Source: Tanypteryx hageni
Taxonomy: Eukaryota; Arthropoda; Insecta; Odonata; Petaluridae
DNA length: 64,000 nucleotides
Direction: 5' to 3'
NCBI GenBank assembly: GCA_028673005.1
Contig: CM054116.1
Coordinates: forward strand, 132,595,547 to 132,659,546
Of this stretch, positions 50,363 to 59,244 are shown in pieces; position 1 is the stretch's first letter; the number at the start of each line of letters is the position of its first letter. The translations under genes were made by a program, and so were the position numbers. The notes below the pieces were generated by a model that was given only the letters and a program-made list of their open reading frames with translations, was not told the DNA's origin and ran no database searches.

Positions 50363-50836
50363 TCATAAATGACAAACCTTTTTAAGTTTATGGGAAGGAT
50401 TGTTTAATTTTAGATAGCCCTCATCTGCCCTTTGCCTATTGAGGAAGTTAACAGCCCAAAAAATTCTTGTTTTTACATACAAGGAGAGAAAAATGTCCTT
50501 ACTTTTAGCACAAGGGAGAGTCAGATTTTTGAAATTTTCTCCCTCACTAAGTAAAAGCCCTATTTTCTTGGCAAGGTTTTGTTCTGCCATCACCCTACCA
50601 AAAACTTGAAGGAAAACTTCCTCCCAGTCCTCTAAAATTGAAAAAATTTCCCTGCATAGAAGAAAAATTTTATCGCATTCCTTCCCCGGCTCACCATAAC
50701 TTTTTAAGTAACTAAGTATCTGGTAATCTTCAGCAAAGAAATTCTCGGCACTGAGAAGAAACCCCTTGCACTTATCACAGATGTGGATTTTATTGAATTT
50801 TGTGCAAAGGTAGCCACAATGGTGAATTCACAAGTC
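50363..50836 (-). pseudogene. DNA-transposon transposase C-terminal fragment, possibly P-element/THAP9-like
   Basis: A continuous minus-strand frame of about 150 codons starts near CEFHHCGYLCTKFNKIHICD. It runs through YQILSYLKSYGEPGKECDKI and VMAEQNLAKKIGLLLSEG, and ends SHKLKKVCHL. The spaced cysteines after a GYLCTKF segment recall the C-terminal region of P-element/THAP9 transposases, but the match is from memory and weak. No catalytic part is visible. A related decayed tail may continue to about 49894. Confidence 0.38.
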
Positions 50837-51590
50837 TGAAATATATTATTAATTGTTTATTTCACACTAATAGGATCTTTTGCATTCTCCCGAATCACTT
50901 CAGTTTTTGAAACCTAATGCGGCCCGCCGAAGCGTTTGCGTCTTTTAAATGCGGCTCCCCCTAAGAATCCACAACATCTTAAGAGTCTTAATACGTTGCC
51001 CCCCCCCCCTACTTACTCGCACAATATATTTTTAACGTGTCGGGAAATCTGGCAACGCCGCCTCACGTGGACTTCGCGTCAACATCCATTTCGCCGAGAT
51101 AAAAAGAGTTTTAAAAATTCGCTTGTTATATTTTCTTTATTTATTTCAGAAGAACCGAATTTTGCTTCGTCTGTTGGCGAATGAGAACGAGCAATTTCAT
51201 GAGTAGTTATGCCCAGGTGTCGTACTCTGTAGCAGCAAAAAGTGTATAATCCTTGGTCTTAAACATTGGAACGGGTTTGGGTTTTTTACACTATCTCGTT
51301 GCACCTCGCTCTGGTCGCGAGTTCACGGTTGCTATGGAGACGGGTTGCGAGGGGGGGGAGGGAGAGTTTCGATGTCCTGATTGGCTGTTCTATTTCCGCA
51401 TCTGTTGGTATGGTTTTGAGAAGGGACAGGTTGATGCGGTGCATGGTTACCGTAAGGAAGACGTCGCGAATATGAAAAACTTCTTCGTTGCCTTGGAAAT
51501 CGGACTGGACGCCTAGCCCAGAACTTCTTAGCTACTTAGCTGAGTACTCTATAATGGTCCTATTTAAACGCGCGATGTTGTATTAAATGC
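50837..51590. other. CpG-rich region with promoter-like elements
   Basis: The 51290-51530 part is richer in CpG than its surroundings. It holds a perfect X-box match (51328-51341), a gattggct CCAAT-type box near 51380 and a further X-box-like gttgccttggaaat near 51487. An 87-codon ORF here has no recognised product. It may be the promoter of a gene not otherwise visible. Confidence 0.3.
51328..51341 (+). promoter_or_regulatory. X-box (RFX) consensus match
   Basis: gttgctatggagac fits RYYNYYATRRNRAC at all 14 positions. Neighbouring partial matches lie at 51487-51500 and near 51445. No associated first exon is certain. Confidence 0.4.
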
Positions 51591-51639
51591 GTGCCGTTAT
51601 GATTTACGAAATATTACTTGTTTTATAAATGTGTTTCGC

Positions 51640-51945
51640 ATGTCCCCCTTATAACTTTTTAACCAACAGTTTTTGTAGCGAACTTTGAAAGTCCCGTGTT
51701 CGATTCCAGGAACTCTCCTTCCCGTTCGATTTACATGGGAATTCTGAAATCCATCGTGCAGGGTAATTTTCTCTCGCACATTAAAATATCTTAGAATTGT
51801 AACAACGGAGCGAGATTTGTACTGTTCTCTGGGGAAAATAATGTAGATTCTAATTTACATCGTAGAATTTTACTTGCCGTTCGCATTTCTTGGAATTTCG
51901 CGTAAATACTGTCGTTTGTACAGTTTCTATCACTCATTACGGGCT
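51640..51945 (+). mobile_element. tRNA-derived SINE outside the array
   Basis: It carries a B box gtgttcgattcc and the family body (cgatttacatgggaattctgaaa, cacattaaaatatcttagaattgtaa). Its tail, aatttcgcgtaaatactgtcg...tatcactcattacg, matches the SINE at 16530-16830. It runs straight into the GC-rich repeat. Confidence 0.75.
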
Positions 51946-52470
51946 ACGGGAGGCGGGGGAGGACGGCGACGGGCGCCGCGCGGGAGCCCCCCGGCGAACG
52001 GAGGCATCGAGCGATTGGTGAGGGCGCGGCGGGGGAGGGGGCCCGCGGTCACCTTGCGGCGGTGGAGGAAGGCGGCGTGGTTGGTCGGAAATCGCGGGAA
52101 ACCGGCGGAGTGGAGGAGGAAGGAGAGAGAGAAAGTGCCCACCGGAGGTGCAGTATAGACGGTCGGGCGCCGACTTGTCGGGGTCCGTGCGGGGGGAGGG
52201 TGGGACCTACGGGGGCGGGGAGGGGCTCATTCGGCGGGGCAAGGAGCGGGCCGTCGACGTGGGGGGGGGGGGGCGGGATGGGTGTCGGGGGCCGATTTCG
52301 GGTCTTTTCGGGCCTCCGAAAACTCGCGTGGCGATTTGGGTGGGCGGGGGCTTGATTCGGTGGGGCTGGTCCGTTCGAGGGGGCGTCTGGGCGTCCGAAG
52401 AGGCGGCTCCGAGGGGGAATTTCGTCGAAAAAAAATTTTTCGGCGTGGTTTTTTGGTGGGTGGGGGGGGG
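51946..52470. repeat. GC-rich dispersed repeat, single-copy flank
   Basis: A very G-rich block aligning with the intron 4 repeat (2536-3025). It has long G runs (for example 52261-52272) and potential to form G-quadruplexes. It is continuous with the A-run satellite to its right. Confidence 0.72.
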
Positions 52471-52479
52471 TCCTACGGC

Positions 52480-53615
52480 GAACCATGTCCATCATCGGTT
52501 CGAATTTCCGCAGGCGAACGGCGATCGAGAAAATTTCCGAGAATTCCTGCGCGCGACTCGGAAATCTCGCGCGCATACAGAGAATGCTTTTAACTCTCTC
52601 GTCTCCCGCCGAAAGATAGAACGAGAGGACGAAGACGACGTCGAAACGAAACCCAGCGGCTCGCCGGGAAAAAATGAAGACGAAGGATATTCCGGGGGGA
52701 ATGCCGAGGAGCCCAGGAAGAAACGAACGCAATGAGGGATCGGGAAAAAATCGAGGACGTCGGAAAAAATATCGCGTCCCGGGGAGAGTCGGGATCGAGA
52801 GAAAACCTGGCGTGAGCGTCGCCACGGATAAAAAAATTCCGCGACCCGAGAATTTCTCCGAGAGAGGACCGAACAAAATTCCCGGTCGTCGGTGAAGGTC
52901 CCGAGTCGCCAGGAAAAAATGCCTGGACCCGGCGAAAAGTTCGGGAAGGGAGCGCGCCGCTTCGGAAAAAAACATCGAGGAACCCCGGAAATGTCTCCAC
53001 GAGGCCCGGAAAAAATACGGGGTCGTCGGTGAAGGTCCGCAGTCATGAATAAAAAATGCCTGGAACGGCGGAAAAAAACGGAGGATCCCTGGAAAAAATA
53101 CGAATTCCGGGGAGCGGGTCGAGAGAGCAAGCCCGGGGGAGAGCGCGGAGTGCGTCGCCCGGGAAAAAAATTCCTAGAATCCCGGAAAAAAATCCGGGAG
53201 GCCCGAATAAAATTCCGGGCCGTTGGGGACGGTCCGCGGCTTGAAAAAAAAATGCCGAGATCCGCAAAAAAATCGAGGACGGCGAAAAAAAATCCGAATC
53301 CCGGAGAGGGAGGCCGCTCGGAGCGCGCCGCTTCGGGAAAAAATCGAGGAACCCCGGAAATCTCTCCGGGAGGCCCGGAAAAAATACGGCGTCGTCGGCG
53401 AGGGTCCAGAGTCGCGAGGAAAAAATTTCTGGACCCGGCGAAAAAATCGAGGATCCCGCAAGAAAAAAATCCCCATCCCGGGGAACGCGTGAGTGGGAGC
53501 CCGGCCCCGCAAACGAAAATTCCTGGAATCCCGAAAAAAAATCTGGGAGGCCCGAAAAAAATCCCGGGCCGTCGGGGACGGTCCGCGGCTCGAAAGAAAA
53601 AACGGAAATGCATGC
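52480..53615. repeat. GC-rich satellite with regularly spaced A-runs, period about 350-370 bp
   Basis: The sequence alternates CG-rich words with runs of five to nine A, mostly as ccggaaaaaa or gcgaaaaaa. Higher-order copies are visible: ggaaccccggaaat at 52978 and 53349 (371 apart), and gggacggtccgcggct near 53227 and 53575 (348 apart). The word ggtcgtcggtgaaggtcc occurs near 52883 and 53022. It looks like a VNTR or satellite of about three large units built from smaller ones. Long ORFs on both strands are by-products of composition. Confidence 0.8.
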
Positions 53616-53639
53616 ATGTTTTAAGGTTCCCTGAACACG

Positions 53640-54010
53640 TTCCGACTAGTTTCGCGATGATGTCTGTGTGTCTGTCTGTCAGTCTGTCTGTATGGGATAG
53701 ATTATTGTGGGCGCTCTAACTCAAAAATTATTTAACTGATCAACGCAAAATTTTATATTTATCATTTTCATAAAAGTAAAAATATTTGATTAGTTTTTGG
53801 TAAAAATCGGTCTACCGGAAGCGGGTGTTTACTCTTGTCACATCCGTTATTTTCAAATATTTGCTTTAAAATTTGATAAATTTAAAAATGTATCGGTATA
53901 AAAGTCGTAGGAAATTTAATTTTCTACAACCTTTGTCTTAGATATTTTTCCATAAAATGCATTGTTTAAGAGATATCTTATATTTTTAGCTGCCACCACC
54001 ACGCCATGTA
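53640..54010. repeat. Dispersed repeat with a tctg tract
   Basis: It begins with tgtctgtctgtcagtctgtctg (53669-53690) and later contains gtaggaaatttaattttctacaacc and agctgccacc. These resemble segments at 12240-12680 in the array. The element type is unknown. Confidence 0.4.
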
Positions 54011-55076
54011 TACATACTATAGTAGTTGGTGCTTTCATTCTGGAAGCATATCATCTCAACATAAAAAACATTCATTTTGCATATTTCATCATTGCACAAA
54101 TTGTTTTAATTCTAAATATTTCACCTCCGGAGCGATTTTCGTTTCTTCTTTATGTAAAAATAATAGATTAAAACAATCCCAAAACTTTGCAATTTTAAGA
54201 ATTTTATACTTTCTCCATTATGGGGTACAAATGCTACACATTTCTGCCAAATTTTAAAGTTGTAGTACCTCTAGAAGTGAAATAATATTTTTCAAATTGT
54301 TTAAATTTTGAACATTTTTAACGGACGCCGCAATATGTTTATGGAGAGATTCAAAATTTATTTGTGCAAATGCACTACTCTGTACATAACTTGAAAATTT
54401 CAGCTTCCTAGCTCATCCCGCAATGTCTAAACAGGTATCTATTTATTTAAACTTTAAGAATTTTTAACTGCCAAACAAATAACATATGAAAATTTGTATG
54501 ATTCCTATTTCGTTTTTTTACGAATTCTACTTATTAACAAAATTTCAGCTCCGTACCAAATGCAAAAATACATAAACCTTGATTTTTTTTTAAACAATTG
54601 CGAATTTTTAGAGGCCGCATTGTTGCACTATTTCAAGATTTTCGTTTTTTATAGTCGGGCAATGAATATGGTTGCAATAATACTTACGAGTTAATCTGGG
54701 CAACCTCCTAAAGAATAGCTACCAGCAATTACACCTGTGAATAATTTTTCAACTGGATAATTTTGAAAATGAAAAATATTTTGTCACTTTCCACAGAGAA
54801 AAGTTAAGGGTAAACAAAATTGCTATTTACTGCTGTGGATAACAAAATTCACCATCCAGGCCAATTTTTAATGGTTTGAATTTGCTTCCCTTACCATGAA
54901 TTTATATTTTGTACATAATACTATTAGTAAAAACTAATTTAAACGATTTTTCTGTTAATTCTGATCATCATGATCACCTAACAAGGACAAAAAATCAGCT
55001 ACATTATAGTATTGTAAGAACAAAGACTGCTAAATTGGGGCCTAACGAAATGGGAATCCGATTATATACTAAACTA
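54011..55076. other. No recognised gene
   Basis: AT-rich DNA with short ORFs only. Nothing supported. Confidence 0.5.
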
Positions 55077-55791
55077 CAGTAAAACTCCGTTATAACGCGC
55101 CTCACAATGCCGCGGATTCGGATATACCGCGGGTCCCCCAAAATTATTCCATTTATTTTCTCCATAAACAACTTTGTTTCAAATTTTACGGCGATTTATG
55201 ACGTAATCCCTATGACCTTGCACGTGATTTGCTAAGGAGATACCGATGCTTCTCTACATCGTCTCAAAATCGTATTATTCAATAAAATCAGTCTTTGACC
55301 GGCATCTCGTGTGGGCTCGAGAAAAACCCTCCAGTGTTGTAAATACCGCGCCCAGGCTAAGGTAATTAAATACACGTTTCACAAGGCTTTCTGCGGAATG
55401 TGTGGTTTCAACTGTTTCTCTCGCTTACTTATACAGCTATATTCACTTTTTTCGATTTTAGGGTTATACTAATTATGTCCGCCAAAAGGAAAACGTATAC
55501 AATAAAAGAAAAGATGAACAAAATCGACAGAGTGAAACGCGATTATTCGAAAGCTAGTTTATTCCAGGAGTTTGGCGTTCCTGAAGAAACAATTCGTGGT
55601 TGGATTAAAGAAGAAGACAAATTACGATTATTATGCGTTCTTTGCATTAAGTGCACGAAGTGAACACGTATAGGGGAGGGAGCATATATGTACTTTCACG
55701 TTTTAAAAAAATTATTTTTTAGGAAATTTCCCGAAATAACGCGGGTATTCACTCTGTCTCCCGAAACTCGCGTTATAACGGAGTTTCACTG
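55077..55791 (+). mobile_element. Non-autonomous Tigger/pogo-type element with intact ends
   Basis: The 715-bp element has terminal inverted repeats (cagtaaaactccgttataacgcg and cgcgttataacggagtttcactg, near perfect). TA dinucleotides flank it (55075-55076 and 55792-55793), as expected for Tc1/mariner-superfamily insertion. The interior keeps only a short ORF for the DNA-binding domain. A second gttataacg-like motif block (aaataacgcggg) lies next to the right end. Confidence 0.88.
55475..55663 (+). CDS. Lone helix-turn-helix (psq-type) ORF of a Tigger-like element
   Basis: This 62-residue ORF starts MSAKRKTYTIKEKMNKIDRV and contains SLFQEFGVPEETIRGWIKEE, a clear pipsqueak-type helix-turn-helix as found at the N-terminus of Tigger/pogo transposases. 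It ends with a new stop soon after the domain, with no CENP-B-type second domain and no DDE catalytic region. If expressed it could bind the element's ends without transposing. Expression is not shown. Confidence 0.6.
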   Translation: MSAKRKTYTIKEKMNKIDRVKRDYSKASLFQEFGVPEETIRGWIKEEDKLRLLCVLCIKCTK

Positions 55792-55922
55792 TACTTGTAA
55801 ATATTAAGAGTATCAATAATAATCATGACAGTTTTAAGTATCAATTGAAATCATTTTTGCTAAATAAATTGTCTTATTCAGTGAAAGAGTATTTATGATG
55901 ATAAGTTTTAAATATGCTCGTG

Positions 55923-57240
55923 CTAAAAATTCAATATATTTGTCTGTTTATAAAATTTGTGGTTAAAAACAAAATAATTTTGATCCATACATAATTTTGT
56001 CAATAATAAAATGTCCTGTATTTTTGTATCCTCAACATCCTTATTTCTAAACCAGTCCTCAAGATTTTCGAGAACGCATTCAATAGGCACACTTGGAAAC
56101 AATTGTTCTACGTCAAAAGATACTAAAAATTCAGTCGATTTTATTTCTACGTTTTTCAATTTTTCTATAAGGTTATACGTCTTTTTAATGCCATAAGTTT
56201 CTTCGATCCCTAGGGTTTTAAGTTCTTGGGTGAGCCATTTGGCTAATTTGTATGTAGGGGAGTTTATTGCTGCGATAATAGGTCTCATTTTTCCCCGGGC
56301 TTGTGTATTTTGATTAGACAGTATAATCGTGGTAAGATTGGGTTTTCTATCTTTAGTGAAAAAGCTAGTTTTCCATTAATTGTATTTTTTCACCTTTTAA
56401 TCATGTCTTTTAACTGTGTACATAGTTTATCAATGGGATCTTTGGCAACTTCTATATAAGGACCGGTCTTAATTGTGTTTTCCGTTCTCGTAATGTAGTC
56501 GTTATTGTCTAAAATGACGGTTGTATTACCCTTGTCAGATTTAAGAAAAACGCAATCCTTTTTCCTAAGTTCGTTGATGATTTTATATTCAGTTTTATGG
56601 TTGATAGACCGACTCAGATTTTATTGTTTAGGTACCGTTCTATTTCAATTTTGCCGCCATTTCTAACATATTGTTTTGTGGTGTTGTCCTTGTACTTTAG
56701 CCCTGTCTCTATTTCCACGATTATGTCTTTAATGGTAGGTGTTTTGTATGGTAGACAGTGTTTCAGTCCTTTGTCTAGCAGGTTCATCTCTTCCGGTTTA
56801 AAAGTGGTCTTTGATAAGTTAATAACAGAACTTTTCCCTTGTGGTGGTTTAGTTTTTTGGAGCCCTCGGAGTGCTCCTAATTTCCGATGGATTCTTCGAA
56901 GTTTGTTTTCGAATTTATGTTGAATGACAGTGGTCATGTTTTGAAAATAACTGTCAAAGGTTTGGTAATTCATGCGGTCCAAACCTTTGGTAATTTGAAG
57001 GTGTAAATTATAAGCCTGTAACTCGAGTGTGCTGCGTTTTGCATACTTTGACTTGATTTCTAATTTTAGCCATGCTTGGCGTGCAATTTGTATGGCTTTC
57101 GTTGATATAGGATTATGTGAAGGACCCCGTATTTTTATAAAATTCGGAAAGATTTTGTGTTCCTTGCAGTTTTTTAAAAAAGAATGTCTGCATTAATAAA
57201 AAGAATTTTCTGCCTAATGGCGTGTAATCTATTAAGCTCT
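55923..57240 (-). pseudogene. Penelope-like retroelement, truncated reverse transcriptase
   Basis: The minus strand runs from an N-terminal region (KYAKRSTLELQAYNLHLQIT, YFQNMTTVIQHKFENKLRR) through INLSKTTFKPEEMNLLDKGL and SDKGNTTVILDNNDYI. It continues through LYCLIKIHKPG and RPIIAAINSPTYKLAKWL to FLVSFDVEQLFPSVPIE. These are the conserved blocks of Penelope-like reverse transcriptases, including the first palm aspartate (SFDVEQLFPSVP). Sequence stops at KFYKQTN, just before the usual GxxMGSPLSP block. The YxDD site and the GIY-YIG endonuclease are therefore absent. One stop and one frameshift lie near 56300-56400. It is a dead copy. Confidence 0.85.
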
Positions 57241-57945
57241 TTATCAGGGGTGTAGTCCTAAGAAGAAAAGTACCAGGGCGCTTAAATTTTTATGTATACT
57301 TTAAGATCCGTCAAAATGACGCAAAATAACTAAGGCATTACTACTTTATAACCACAAAATCTTCAATACCTAACTGCTTTATAACAATCTATCTATTATA
57401 TAAATAATTATCTATATACAATATTAAATATCAAAGATTGCAAGTAAATTTTTATTTCGTTTTGCTTAGTTGATTTTTAAAAATCTCCGTTTTTTAACGA
57501 GGAAATAAATTATAAGTACACTGAGCTTACGTTCACATGTCTTCTTAACTTAGTTGCTCTTTTAATTAAAAAAAAGCACATCTTTCCTTGAATCTTAACT
57601 TGAGCAAAGATTTGCTTACTTTAATGGACAATAACCACTAATATTTACAACGATGTTCCGAACTCTGATAGGCTTGCTAGCCAGCCAATAAAAACACCTT
57701 TGAGCGTGACGCAGGTTCGGAAAATTATTACAAGGAAAATATACACCATTGAATAATAAAAAATTATAGCTTTATTATCTTAAATGATTGTATTTAAAAT
57801 TCTTAAAATAATTTCCAAAGTTCTTTTTTTCTCTATTAGAAGTGACATCATTTTTTAAGTGTCGCGACTTCTTGTCTTCGGCAGAACGATGGTGCACCAA
57901 CCATGATTTTACGTACGGAACTGCATTCCACGATACATGTGGAGG
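57241..57945. other. Region between Penelope fragment and outer hAT coding part
   Basis: It holds the candidate hAT terminus caggggtgtagtccta at 57245 and, near 57830-57945, decayed C-terminal hAT coding sequence (SWLVHHRSAEDKKSRHLK on the minus strand). The rest is AT-rich with no gene. Confidence 0.4.
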
Positions 57946-59236
57946 TCAATTTATTTGAATGGACATGAGCGATGATGCGTTTGTCAGCAAAAGTTTCGAT
58001 AGAAGTTTGGATATGATGAGGTTCATCGCACTAAACCTTCTTTCGCATTCGCTGGAACTACATGGTATCGTTTTCATTGCATTTGTCGGTTGAGCGAAAT
58101 GTTGTGGAATATTTCGCCCTCCTCCGTCGAGAAAATCTCGAAAACTGTTCAATATCGAACGGCTGTTCTTGAGGCGGAAGCGCATGCAAATATTTTTAAT
58201 TCTTTCTTCCCCATATCGAACGTCCCTTTCCGTTTCACAATCTATATTTTCCGGCCATGTTTCTGGATTCAGAACCTCAAAATCTTCTATCATCTCTTGG
58301 TATTTTTCTAATTCAGTGCCATAATCTCCTGACTTTCGATGCGATGCAGTTGTAGCAAAGCAACGCGATTCCAGGTTAACTACAATGCTTGTTATAAACT
58401 GCAATCGATGTATACTGACGATTCATTTGTTGTGTCAAGCCGATTCCTTGGTAACTCATATTGTCGGACGCAACTCTTTCCTTCTCTCCAAGTTTGTTTT
58501 TTAAAGTTGCAATAATCCGAATCGTTCGTCGTATCAGCTTATCGGCTCTGTTTATTGTGCTGAACCGCTCATGCATTTGTGAAGATAGATTTGCCAATTC
58601 TTCCAGAACATTACACATTAGGCTTAGGTCCTTCAGGAATTTGACAGTCTCAATGCGCTGGGATAGACCCGTGAACCTCTTTCGTTCGTTACTTGTTCTC
58701 CCGGTATCATTAGCAGCAGCTTTAAAATGACGAAATAACGGGATATCCAGTCTAAACTGATTTAACTGTTCGAAAGCTGCTTGAAATCCATCGAACATCC
58801 CAGACTCGCCCAATTTTTCTCAACTGGAGACTTAAGCAGGAAGCTATTGTCTTCAATTCGTTCGAATTTTTGGAGATTGATTGTAAAGGGCATATATTGT
58901 ATCAATGAAACTTTTAAAATGATTAATAGCTTTCATGTCCTCAATGATATCATTAGCAGCTAATTCTAACCGGTGGTTCAAACAACGCCAGATTATTATA
59001 CCTGATTGTTTCAGTTTATCTTGTAGTTGCCTACCCACACTGATGTTTTGCCCAGCACACTCGTGCCATCGGATGCAAAGCAGACAAGAGTCTTCTGAAA
59101 ATATACTTCAGTCATACCATACGAGTCAAGGCATTTCAAGAGTTCGTTTGTAATTGTATCTGCGCATTGGTCGTTCAAAGAAATTAAATCAAGAAACATC
59201 CTCTTTAATCCCATGAGGACAACTTTTATGTACACA
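57946..59236 (-). pseudogene. Outer hAT transposase, C-terminal part
   Basis: Frames on the minus strand carry the middle and dimerisation regions (CLNHRLELAANDIIEDM, RIETVKFLKDLSLMCNVLEE, PCSSSECERRFSAMN). Frameshifts near 58380-58400 and 58810-58850 break it. It is interrupted upstream by the inner hAT insertion at the TSD 59237-59244. Confidence 0.72.
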
Positions 59237-59244
59237 GAACCAAC

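Noticed and set aside
52049..53719. Long ORFs on both strands (up to 373 codons) in the GC-rich block
   Set aside because: They lie in repetitive GC-rich sequence with A-runs, overlap each other in several frames, and encode Phe/Arg/Pro or Lys/Pro/Gly low-complexity sequence. They result from the lack of AT-rich stop codons.
57245..57260. Complete boundaries for the outer hAT
   Set aside because: A cagggg-type terminus is present at 57245, but no inverted partner or matching octamer was found between 62400 and 63300.
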